Source: AP-15 sp963788085
GTDB lineage: Bacteria; Pseudomonadota; Alphaproteobacteria; ATCC43930; CGMCC-115725
Length of the DNA stretch: 64,000 nt
Assembly (NCBI GenBank): GCA_963788085.1
Contig: CAWBFS010000073.1
Span: forward strand, 143,879-207,878
Direction of reading: 5' to 3'
Shown here: in pieces, positions 17,626 to 24,571 of the stretch
Layout: every line of letters starts with the position of its first letter
How positions within the stretch are numbered: position 1 is the stretch's first letter
Program-made: the position numbers and the translations under genes
The notes under the pieces: model-generated
What the model saw: only the letters and a program-made list of their open reading frames with translations
Database searches by the model: none
Told to the model about the DNA's origin: nothing

Positions 17626-18419
17626 GCGAGCGCGGTGCCGAACAGGCGCGCGCGCGCCGCGGTCGCCGAGATCGCCTGCAACGATGGGTCGAGATCGATC
17701 CGCTCGACCGCATAGCCGACGTCGCGGCCGTAGAAGATCGCCGCGATGTTGGGCAATGGGACGACGACGAACCGCCCGTCATGCTCGGCGAGCGCATGCT
17801 CGATGCGGTCGCGCACGGCGTGGAACGCAAACGGGTTGTTGCCGTCGACGTCGCCGGCGGTGTCGCGCACCGCGACGCAGGCCTGGCCGACGCGGCCGAT
17901 GCCCTCGGCGATCAGCGCTTTATGGCCGGCGTGAAACGGCTGCCAGCGGCCGACAAACAGCGCGGTCGGGAGCTTGGGATCGAAGGCCGGCCGGACGAGC
18001 TCGGCGATCCGTTCGGCCCAATATTCCGGCGCACCGTGCGGCTCGACGCGGACATCCCAGGCGAGCGGCCCGGCGAACAGCGCGTTGGTATCGGCAAACC
18101 GGCTCGCCTTGATGCGGTCGCACCACACGATCAGCGCCGGCGCGTCGGCGGTAAAGGCGGCGCGGCACTCGGCGGTCGGGCAGACAAAATCGGCGATCGC
18201 GATGCCGCCGCCGCGGACGACCTGGTCGGCCAGCCAGCCCATGCGGGCGGCCTGCTCGACCCGGTCGGCCGGCGCGAAACCGAGATCCTTGTTGACCCGC
18301 GCGCGCACTTCGTCGGCGTTGAAATGCACCGCGCCGAGCCGCGCGGCGAGCGCCACCGACAAGGTGGTCTTGCCGGCGCCCGGCAAGCCCATGACGAGGA
18401 TCTTGCGTCGTGCCGTCAT
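17622..18419 (-). CDS. P-loop kinase / HxGH nucleotidyltransferase fusion
   Basis: Residues 1-150 form an APS-kinase-like P-loop domain: Walker A GLPGAGKTT at 10-18, NADEVRARVNKDLGF and DRVEQAARMG, with Asp-Glu-Val-Arg matching the DGDxVR substrate site loosely. Residues 155-265 form a nucleotidyltransferase of the NMNAT/cytidylyltransferase superfamily: FVGRWQPFHAGHKALI with the HAGH active site and ISATAAR matching the ISxTxxR motif. Both sites look intact. NadR couples similar activities in reverse order, so an NAD or nucleotide-activation role is possible. The substrate is unknown. The gene overlaps the HNH gene. Confidence 0.8.
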   Translation of the reverse strand: MTARRKILVMGLPGAGKTTLSVALAARLGAVHFNADEVRARVNKDLGFAPADRVEQAARMGWLADQVVRGGGIAIADFVCPTAECRAAFTADAPALIVWCDRIKASRFADTNALFAGPLAWDVRVEPHGAPEYWAERIAELVRPAFDPKLPTALFVGRWQPFHAGHKALIAEGIGRVGQACVAVRDTAGDVDGNNPFAFHAVRDRIEHALAEHDGRFVVVPLPNIAAIFYGRDVGYAVERIDLDPSLQAISATAARARLFGTALA

Positions 18420-18474
18420 GCTGTGCGGACCATGGGTGTTCTCTGACCTGCGCTGCGCAGAAGGTTTGATTCAA

Positions 18475-18729
18475 ATGCCGACGCCCGAAGCCAGACACGA
18501 GCGGGCCAACCGGATCTGCCTCGAGGCGATTCGCCTCGCGCGCCGCGACGGCCAGACCGCCCAGGAACGCGCCCGGATCTACGATCGCGAGGTCGCGCGG
18601 CTAATGCAGGAGGAGCTCAGCCCAACGGCTGATCATAGCGCGCCGCCGTTCTCCGCCGGCGGCGCATCCGGCCGGCGCGGCGCCTCGGCAATTGCCGTCT
18701 CAAGTGCGGCAAATAGTTCGGCCAGCTGA
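18475..18729 (+). CDS. possible small helical protein
   Basis: The frame MPTPEARHERANRICLEAIR continues as RRDGQTAQERARIYDREVARL, which is helix-like, with AGAAGG roughly nine bases before the ATG. It fills the only gap between two minus-strand genes. The second half overlaps the receiver gene antisense and looks like a shadow (Ala/Ser/Gly rich), so either only the first 50 residues matter or the whole frame is spurious. Confidence 0.3.
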   Translation: MPTPEARHERANRICLEAIRLARRDGQTAQERARIYDREVARLMQEELSPTADHSAPPFSAGGASGRRGASAIAVSSAANSSAS

Positions 18730-19043
18730 TACGGCTTGGTCACCAGCGCGCGCTCTTTGAACCGCCGGCCCAGCGGCATGCCGCGGGCGTAATAGGCGCT
18801 GTACCCGGTCAAAAAGATGAAGGGTATTCCGCGGTCGTCGAGCGCGTCGGCGACCGGGGTGACAAAGCCTTCCTGTCCCATGTTGATGTCGAGGATCGCA
18901 GCGTCGAGCGGATAATAGGCGATCGCCGCCAGCGCCTCGGCGACGCGCGGGATCGGGCCGATGACGGTGTGGCCGGCCTCTTCCAACTGCTCGCGCAGCA
19001 GCTGCCCGATCTCTTGGTTGTCGTCGACGACCATTACGTTCAT
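18633..19043 (-). CDS. stand-alone response-regulator receiver domain
   Basis: The 136-residue CheY-like receiver starts MNVMVVDDNQEIG, with the acidic pair DD at 7-8. The phosphoacceptor is Asp in AAILDINMG (about residue 52), the switch Thr in FIFLTGYS and the conserved Lys in LVTKPYQ. No output domain follows, only a Pro/Ala-rich tail. GGAGGAG precedes the ATG. Single receivers act by protein contact, for example with a histidine kinase. Finding one inside a phage-like operon is unusual; no kinase is nearby. Confidence 0.85.
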   Translation of the reverse strand: MNVMVVDDNQEIGQLLREQLEEAGHTVIGPIPRVAEALAAIAYYPLDAAILDINMGQEGFVTPVADALDDRGIPFIFLTGYSAYYARGMPLGRRFKERALVTKPYQLAELFAALETAIAEAPRRPDAPPAENGGAL

Positions 19044-19111
19044 CGCCGCCAACTCCTCCCCCGCCTTCAAAGGCTTTGCGTTTCCGCAAATAACACGGTG
19101 GAGAGAGGAAG

Positions 19112-19426
19112 CTATAGCCCCTTGCGCGCCGTGCAGCGCATGACCCAGTCGGTGTCGGCCTCGTAGAGGTAGGGCGCGACGAGCTCGTGCCCGTGATCCT
19201 CCTCGAGGCGCGCGCGGTCGAGCCGCATCTGCCGTCCCGGCGGGCTCAGGGTCAGCCGATAGGCGTTGCCCTCGGCGCGGCGCAATTCGCGCCGGATCGC
19301 CTCGGCTTTGATATCGGCGAGCGTGGCCTTGAGCTTGCCCGCCGCGTCGGCGAGCTGGCCTGGCGTCATCGCCCCCCAGCAGCCGGATCGCTCGAGGCCG
19401 AGGCCCGCGGTCGGTTTTGTGGTCAA
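19112..19426 (-). CDS. hypothetical protein (104 aa)
   Basis: I do not recognise this protein. Its first half is helical (MTPGQLADAAGKLKATLADI, then KAEAIRRELRR) and its second half strand-like (AYRLTLSPPGRQMRL) ending in DTDWVMRCTARKGL. It could be a small DNA-binding or structural accessory protein, but no motif supports a choice. Start and stop overlap its neighbour by four bases, so it is part of the operon. Confidence 0.5.
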   Translation of the reverse strand: MTTKPTAGLGLERSGCWGAMTPGQLADAAGKLKATLADIKAEAIRRELRRAEGNAYRLTLSPPGRQMRLDRARLEEDHGHELVAPYLYEADTDWVMRCTARKGL

Positions 19427-19671
19427 ATGTCGTAGTCTCCGCTGGGTTCGTCGTCGGCGTCGGGCTCGTCGTCACCGCCCGGCTCGTAATCGGCGTCGAG
19501 CAGCAGCTCGGGGAAGACGATCAGGTCGCGGTCCTCGCAGTACCAGCCGGGCGCGAACAGCCGGCAGTCGGGCCGCGCCATCGCGCAGGCGTCGCGCAGC
19601 GGGCAGAGCGCCGAGCTCGGCTCGGCCTCGAGCGCGGCTTCGAGCCGCGGCACCGTGCAGCGCAGAGCCAA
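19423..19671 (-). CDS. hypothetical Cys-containing acidic protein (82 aa)
   Basis: The protein begins MALRCTVPRLEAALE at a TTG codon. It holds CPLRDACAMARPDCRLFAPGWYC, where four Cys (CPLRDAC ... DC ... YC) could bind a metal. The C-terminus is strongly acidic (DDEPDADDEPSGDYD). The function is unknown. It starts just past a set of 10-base repeats that separates it from the XRE gene. Confidence 0.45.
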   Translation of the reverse strand: MALRCTVPRLEAALEAEPSSALCPLRDACAMARPDCRLFAPGWYCEDRDLIVFPELLLDADYEPGGDDEPDADDEPSGDYDI

Positions 19672-19672
19672 T

Positions 19673-19701
19673 GGTCTCAGTTAGTCTCAGTTGGTCTCAG
19701 T
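19673..19701. repeat. three tandem copies of a 10-base unit
   Basis: The plus strand reads GTCTCAGTTA, GTCTCAGTTG, GTCTCAGTCG. On the minus strand this is AACTGAGAC three times, and the XRE stop codon (TGA) falls in the first unit read. The unit length of one helix turn would put protein sites on one face of the DNA, but a simple slippage repeat is equally possible. Confidence 0.6.
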
Positions 19702-19924
19702 CGTCGGGCAACAGCGAGGCGGCAGGCACGCCGAGCGCCGCCGCCAGGCGCATCAGCGAGCGGATATTGGGACTGCGGGTGCCGATCTCCCAATGGCAGA
19801 GCACTGCGGCCCAGATCCCGAGTTTTGCCGCGAGCTGCTTCTGCGTGAGCCCTTGCGCCTGGCGCGCCCGGACGATCTTTTCACCCAGCTGCATTGCCCC
19901 AACCGATTCAGATGGCGGCGGCAT
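19697..19924 (-). CDS. XRE-family helix-turn-helix regulator
   Basis: The 75-residue protein has the classic HTH_3 fold: LGEKIVRARQAQGLTQKQLA, then KLGIWAAVLCHWEIGTRSPN and MRLAAALGVPAASLL. The recognition helix lies in IWAAVLCHWE. The second Met (at 19894) is an alternative start. It sits directly behind the serine recombinase, overlapping it by 17 bases if the first Met is used. By position it is likely the element's repressor, with the palindrome upstream of the operon (20991-21005) as a candidate operator. Confidence 0.8.
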   Translation of the reverse strand: MPPPSESVGAMQLGEKIVRARQAQGLTQKQLAAKLGIWAAVLCHWEIGTRSPNIRSLMRLAAALGVPAASLLPDD

Positions 19925-20615
19925 TGCAGTTGCGCCGGATGATGCGCGAGACCTGCGCGCGCGACCATTGGCGGCAGCCGCCCGGCGTTTCGATCGCGCC
20001 GGCGGTCAATGCGTCGGCGATCTGGCGCAACGAACGGCAGCCGCGCTTCTTGGCGGCGTCGATATAGGGCCCGACATCGGCGGCGTAGGCGTCGGCCGCG
20101 GCGATCCGGGCGCGCGTCGCCGCGCGCGCACAGAGGCGGTCGCCGGCGCGCAGTCGCGGGTTGCCGAGCTTGACGCCGCGCGCCTTGGCGGCGGCCAGCG
20201 CCTCCTTGGTGCGGCGCGAAATCATCTCGGCCTCGTGCTCGGCGAACGCCGCCATGATGTGGATCAGCACGCGCGAGGCGTGCGGGTTGTCGCAGGCGAC
20301 GAAATCGACATTCGACTCCATCAAGCCGGAAATGAAATGGACGTTGCGCGCCAGCCGGTCGAGCTTGGCGATGACCAGGGTCGCGCGGCGCAACCGGCAC
20401 GCGGCCAACGCCGCCGCCATCTGCGGCCGGCGCCGCTTGTTGGTGCCGGTCTCGATTTCGGTGAATTCGGCGACGACGTTGCCCTTGGCGCCGGCGACGT
20501 GGCGCGCGACCGCGGCGCGCTGCGCCTCGAGGCCGAGCCCCGAGACGCCCTGCTTATCGGTCGACACCCGGTAATACGCGACAAAGCGCGCGGACGCGGA
20601 CGCCGACAGGCTCAA
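19908..20615 (-). CDS. small serine recombinase (resolvase/invertase type)
   Basis: The catalytic domain begins FVAYYRVSTDKQGVSGLGLE, with the nucleophile Ser in RVST. It continues with FTEIETGTNKRRRPQ, LVIAKLDRLARN and AEHEAEMISRRTKEALAAAK, the conserved Arg-containing E helix. A C-terminal HTH (RSLRQIADALTAGAIETP, then WSRAQVSRIIRR) binds DNA. About 236 residues is normal for resolvases and much shorter than large phage integrases. I choose a TTG start overlapping the upstream stop (TTGA); an ATG at 20645 lies inside the preceding gene. Confidence 0.85.
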   Translation of the reverse strand: MSLSASASARFVAYYRVSTDKQGVSGLGLEAQRAAVARHVAGAKGNVVAEFTEIETGTNKRRRPQMAAALAACRLRRATLVIAKLDRLARNVHFISGLMESNVDFVACDNPHASRVLIHIMAAFAEHEAEMISRRTKEALAAAKARGVKLGNPRLRAGDRLCARAATRARIAAADAYAADVGPYIDAAKKRGCRSLRQIADALTAGAIETPGGCRQWSRAQVSRIIRRNCNAAAI

Positions 20616-20830
20616 CCCTGGAACGTGATCCCCTTGACGGCCCACATCTGCGCCGTCTGGGCTTCGGTGATGGCGACCGCAAATAACCGCGCCTTTTCGC
20701 CCTGGCCGGCTTCGGTGCGCGCGTCATTGCAGAGGTCGATGATCTGCGCGAAGAGCTGCTTGACTTGCTGCACCTTCGGGTCGCCCGACGGGTTGAAGGT
20801 CAGGCCGACGGCCTTTTCGCCATAGGTCAT
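20612..20830 (-). CDS. Acb2/Tad1-hairpin-like (DUF7681-type) phage protein
   Basis: The 72-residue protein starts MTYGEKAVGLTFNPSG and continues KVQQVKQLFAQIIDLCNDAR, then EKARLFAVAITEAQTAQMWAV. The two helices, with the T-E-x-Q-x-x-x-M-W-A-V pattern in the second, resemble the helical hairpin family that contains the phage anti-CBASS sponge Acb2, from my memory of that family. Acb2 binds cyclic oligonucleotide signals. The assignment is by eye and needs a profile search. It is the first gene of the minus-strand operon, as expected for an early anti-defence gene. Confidence 0.55.
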   Translation of the reverse strand: MTYGEKAVGLTFNPSGDPKVQQVKQLFAQIIDLCNDARTEAGQGEKARLFAVAITEAQTAQMWAVKGITFQG

Positions 20831-21385
20831 GGATGATCTCGATTCTCGGTGAACTCGCTTGCGCGCAGCGGCCGGGGTCGCATTTCCGGGCCGCCGGCGG
20901 GCGGAAAGGCCGCCGCGGCGAATTGTTGAAGGGTCGGGCGGGAGGCGCGCGGGCGGGCGCCGGCGCGGGCGGCAGGGGCGGTTTAGCGGTGTTTCAAACC
21001 GAAACGTGCGTTTGTCAGAATGAGTTATTAAAAGAGGGTCTCGGCAGCGGCCCTGAAGAGCTGCTCGGCAAGCGACCAGGCTGCTAAATTGCGAACCCGA
21101 TCGCATTGAGCACCGCCGACAATGCACTGCAGCGCCATCGGTCAAAGCCGGCTCGAACATCATCAGCACCAATGGAGGAGGTCCGATCATTGGGCTTAAG
21201 CGGAAGCGCTAACAATCGGAGCAAACCGACGCGATTGACCCTTAGCTGACCTCGGGCAGGGCGTCCTTGAGAAACGGGTCGGGTGGGCAACGGCCGCCCA
21301 TCACTGCTGTCGGACGCTGTACTTTTCCCGCTGCGTTAGGGCCGCTTACTGGACCGAATCGTCCAACCAAGGATCAATCACAAAT
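20831..21385. other. intergenic region upstream of the phage-like operon
   Basis: The 555 bases between the Acb2-like gene and the stop of the efflux gene hold a very GC-rich stretch (20940-20985) and the palindrome listed separately. There is also an AT-richer part near 21010-21040 that could hold the operon promoter; I cannot place -35 and -10 boxes with confidence. No second tRNA-like end was found here, so the element's right border is unknown. Confidence 0.4.
20991..21005. promoter_or_regulatory. candidate operator palindrome
   Basis: GTTTCAAACCGAAAC is an inverted repeat (GTTTC/GAAAC, five-base spacer) 160 bases upstream of the first operon gene. Its size suits a dimeric XRE repressor such as the one encoded at 19697-19924. 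This is an inference from position and symmetry only. Confidence 0.35.
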
Positions 21386-22987
21386 TCATGTGGCTCCGCG
21401 CGATGGAATTAGCGGGTTCGGGGGCGGCGGGCGCAGAAGGAGCACAAGCAGAATACCGAGCAGCGAAATCCAGGCAATCAACCAGAACGCGTCGATGTAG
21501 GCCAGCACATAAGCCTCGCGGCGCACAATTTCGGCGAGCATCGCCGTGCCCTGTGCGGCCGGCTCGCCAATTCCCGTCGCTCGGCTGCCGAATGGGCCGG
21601 CCAACTGCGCGGTCGCCTGTTCGGTCGCCGGCAGTCCGGTCACCACGTGCAATCCGATCAAATTCGAATAGACCTGCTCGCGGACGCGCACAAAGGTCTG
21701 CATCACCACACTGCCGATTTCACTGCCGAGCCACCGCGCGATCTGGATCGTTGTGGCGATCGCCGCCGCGAGCGCCGGCGTGACGTTGGCGACGGCGAAG
21801 GCGATCACCGAGGTGATCGCAAAAGCAAGACCGACGGCCTCGATTAGCTGCGAGACGATGAAATCCCCACTGGCCCAATCGTGAGTCAGTCCGGTCTGGA
21901 TCCAGCTGCCGATCGCGAGCATTGTGGCCCCGAAGACCAGCAACAGCCGGGCATCGATCCGCTTCAGCAATAGCGCAACGAGCGGCACCAGCACGAATTG
22001 CGGCAGCGCGATCCAGTTGAGCGCGTCACCGATCTGCAAGGCTCGCAACCCTTGGACGCGGGTCAGATAGTCGGGCACCACAAAGGAAGCCCCGGTGGTC
22101 CCGAAACCAGGATAGATCACGATCAGGAGAGCCGCCACTGCGATATTGGGCTGTGTCAGCACGCTCAGACGGATCAGCGGGTATTCGGCGCGGGCCTCGT
22201 GGATGATAAAGGCGACGACGAGCATGCCGCCGGCAAGGAGGAGCCCGGTCACCACTCCTGAATTGAGCCAGTCGAGCCGGTTGCCCTGATCAAGGCCGGC
22301 ATAGATGAGGCCGAAGCCGACACCCGCATAGACGATGCCGGCCCAATCGGTTCGCCGCAGCAAATCGCGGTCCACCGGTCGGTGCGGCATCGCGACGGCG
22401 GTGAGCAGCATCATCACCGGCGCCAGGGCGAAGTTCTGCCAGAAGATCCATTCCCAATGCCCGGTCTCCGAATACCATCCCTCTACCGAACTGGCGATAT
22501 TCTGCGAAAAGACGAAGCGGAACGCGTAGGCGGCGATGCCCCAGATGCGCCATTGTGGGGGTAGGCTGCGCAGGACGAAGCCGAGCGCCGCGGGAATGAA
22601 GGCGCCGACCGCGAGCCCGCGGACGAATTGGAGCCCGATCAGCGTGCCGTAGTCATGCACGAGCGGCGGGGGCAGAGAAGCCAGGGCAAAAATCGCACCA
22701 GTCCACAGCAGCACGCGGCGCGTGCTGAGCACGGTGCCCATCCATGCCGCCGCCGGCGTGACGACCATTTGCGCGGCCGAGAAGATCGTGTTGATCCACG
22801 ATCCCTCGTCAAAGCCGAGGCCGAGCGCGCCGCGGATATCGGCGAGCCCTTGCGTCGTGAGCCGCGCATTGAGGGTCGAGATGACCGCGCCCATCATCAC
22901 CGCAACAACCCCGACGGCGGGATACTCGCTGCGCCCGATCGCGGCCAGCGGCATTGGCGCTGCCGCTGCCGCCCCCGACACGGTCAT
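21386..22987 (-). CDS. MFS drug exporter, DHA2/EmrB type (14 TM)
   Basis: The 533-residue multi-spanning protein has DHA2-family features: MMGAVISTLNARLTTQGLAD in TM1 (motif D1-like) and motif C-like GLAVGAFIPAALGFVLRSLP. A final TM hairpin follows AYVLAYIDAFWLIAWISLLG. It would form a proton-driven exporter spanning both membranes with the adjacent HlyD-type adaptor. The start overlaps the adaptor stop by four bases, so the pair is one operon, adaptor first. No outer-membrane channel gene is adjacent. Confidence 0.9.
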   Translation of the reverse strand: MTVSGAAAAAPMPLAAIGRSEYPAVGVVAVMMGAVISTLNARLTTQGLADIRGALGLGFDEGSWINTIFSAAQMVVTPAAAWMGTVLSTRRVLLWTGAIFALASLPPPLVHDYGTLIGLQFVRGLAVGAFIPAALGFVLRSLPPQWRIWGIAAYAFRFVFSQNIASSVEGWYSETGHWEWIFWQNFALAPVMMLLTAVAMPHRPVDRDLLRRTDWAGIVYAGVGFGLIYAGLDQGNRLDWLNSGVVTGLLLAGGMLVVAFIIHEARAEYPLIRLSVLTQPNIAVAALLIVIYPGFGTTGASFVVPDYLTRVQGLRALQIGDALNWIALPQFVLVPLVALLLKRIDARLLLVFGATMLAIGSWIQTGLTHDWASGDFIVSQLIEAVGLAFAITSVIAFAVANVTPALAAAIATTIQIARWLGSEIGSVVMQTFVRVREQVYSNLIGLHVVTGLPATEQATAQLAGPFGSRATGIGEPAAQGTAMLAEIVRREAYVLAYIDAFWLIAWISLLGILLVLLLRPPPPNPLIPSRGAT

Positions 22988-24363
22988 CGCGGTGGCGGTG
23001 TGGTGTCGGTGAGGATCGTCGCGATGACGGACATGCCCGGCCGCAATTTGCCGGCCAGCGGGTTGTCGGAGCTGATCCGCAATTTGACTGGGATCCGCTG
23101 CACGACCTTGGTGAAATTCCCGGTCGCGTTGTCCGGCGGCAGCAAGCTGAACTGCGCGCCGCTCGCCGGCGCGATGCTGTCGACGATCGCGTTGATCGCA
23201 ATTCCCGGGAAAGTGTCGACGCCGATCTCGGCGCGCTGGCCGATCGCGACATGGGTGAGCTGGGTTTCCTTGTAGTTCGCGACGACCCAGACATTGTCGA
23301 GCGGCACGACGGTGATGACCTGCGTCCCGGCGTGGACGTACTGCCCGGCGCGGACGTCGCGTTCACTGACTTCACCGTTAGCCGGGGCGGTTATGCGGGT
23401 ATAGCCGAGATTGATTTTGGCCAAATCGAGCTTGGCCTCCGCCTGCTTGACGGCCGGGGCCTCGGTCGTGAGCTGAGCGAAATAGCGGTCGATGTCGCCG
23501 CGTCTGGCGAACTCGTCGAGCATCTGCTTTGGGCCCTGATCGAACGAATGGACAACGCCGAGCTGGGCCGCACTCTGGATCAGGTTCGCCTGCGCCTCGA
23601 GAACAGAGGAAAAGGTCTCGTCGAGATCTGGCGGCACTTGGCCGAGATCTTCGCCGCTACTGGGTTGCGCCGGCAACCCCAAAGAGACACGGGCTTGGTA
23701 AACTTGTGCAAGGGCTTCATTGACTTGCGCGTCGGCAGTCGACAACGCTCTTTGCGCCCGATCATACTCCTGACGGCTTTCCGCCGGGGTCCCGAGCAGT
23801 TGCTTTGCCCGACCGAAGTCGATTTGTGCCAGCGTCAGCACTGCCTTGCTCTTATCGAGAGCGGCGATGCGAGCGTGCAAAAGGGCAATTTGGTTGTCGA
23901 GGTCCTCCACGGCGCGTTGCAATTTCCAGCGCCGGCTTCTGGCTTCGGCTTCAATACCGCGCGCCTCGGCCTTGGCCGCCTGCAGGTCCGCCTCGGCCTG
24001 TGCCACCCTGGCGCGATAATCGTCAGCCTCGATCTCGACCAGCAGGTCGCCCGCCTTGACCCGCTGAAAATCGTCCACGGGCACTCGCCGCACGTACCCT
24101 TCGATCTGGGCGGCGAGCGGCGTGATGTCGCCGCGAACATAGGCGTCGTCCGTAACCTGCCGCACTGCCAAGCCGACCCAACGGTCCCATCGAGTCGCAA
24201 ACAGAACCACCAAGACTCCCGCGGCGAGCAGCACGGCAAGCCGGACGAGCGTAATCCCGAACCAGGCGCGTCGCCGCGGCCGCGGCTCCTCGGTGGGTGC
24301 TTGTTGCGCCGGAGGCACCGGCAAAACGGTTTCGCGATCAGAGGATAATGCCTGCTCCGCCAT
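22984..24363 (-). CDS. HlyD/EmrA-type membrane fusion protein
   Basis: The 459-residue adaptor has a cytoplasmic N-terminus, one TM at about residues 36-58 (LVRLAVLLAAGVLVVLFATR) and a lipoyl/barrel start VTDDAYVRGDITPLAAQIEG. A long coiled coil (about 95-230) with repeated Ala/Glu heptads follows, then the return barrel YTRITAPANGEVSERDVRAG. This is the periplasmic adaptor that links the inner-membrane exporter to an outer-membrane channel. The layout matches EmrA, though its substrate is unknown. Confidence 0.92.
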   Translation of the reverse strand: MAEQALSSDRETVLPVPPAQQAPTEEPRPRRRAWFGITLVRLAVLLAAGVLVVLFATRWDRWVGLAVRQVTDDAYVRGDITPLAAQIEGYVRRVPVDDFQRVKAGDLLVEIEADDYRARVAQAEADLQAAKAEARGIEAEARSRRWKLQRAVEDLDNQIALLHARIAALDKSKAVLTLAQIDFGRAKQLLGTPAESRQEYDRAQRALSTADAQVNEALAQVYQARVSLGLPAQPSSGEDLGQVPPDLDETFSSVLEAQANLIQSAAQLGVVHSFDQGPKQMLDEFARRGDIDRYFAQLTTEAPAVKQAEAKLDLAKINLGYTRITAPANGEVSERDVRAGQYVHAGTQVITVVPLDNVWVVANYKETQLTHVAIGQRAEIGVDTFPGIAINAIVDSIAPASGAQFSLLPPDNATGNFTKVVQRIPVKLRISSDNPLAGKLRPGMSVIATILTDTTPPPR

Positions 24364-24571
24364 GAGGGCTAGCTCCTCGACTGGGGCGACAGCGCTCTCT
24401 TAGGATGTACAAAAAAGGCAACCGATCGGCGATGGTCCCAATCTAAGGTGGAAACCCTGGCCTGGCGGGTGCCGCCCGCAATCCGTCGCTATACTGGCCG
24501 CAATCCTCGGCGCATAATACCACCGCTTACGTGAGAGGATAGCCTCGATAGAAGACCGGGAGAAGCGCACG

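Noticed and set aside
19266..20825. 519-aa plus-strand frame across the regulator and recombinase genes.
   Set aside because: It is antisense to several genes with clear domains and is Ala/Arg-rich without motifs.
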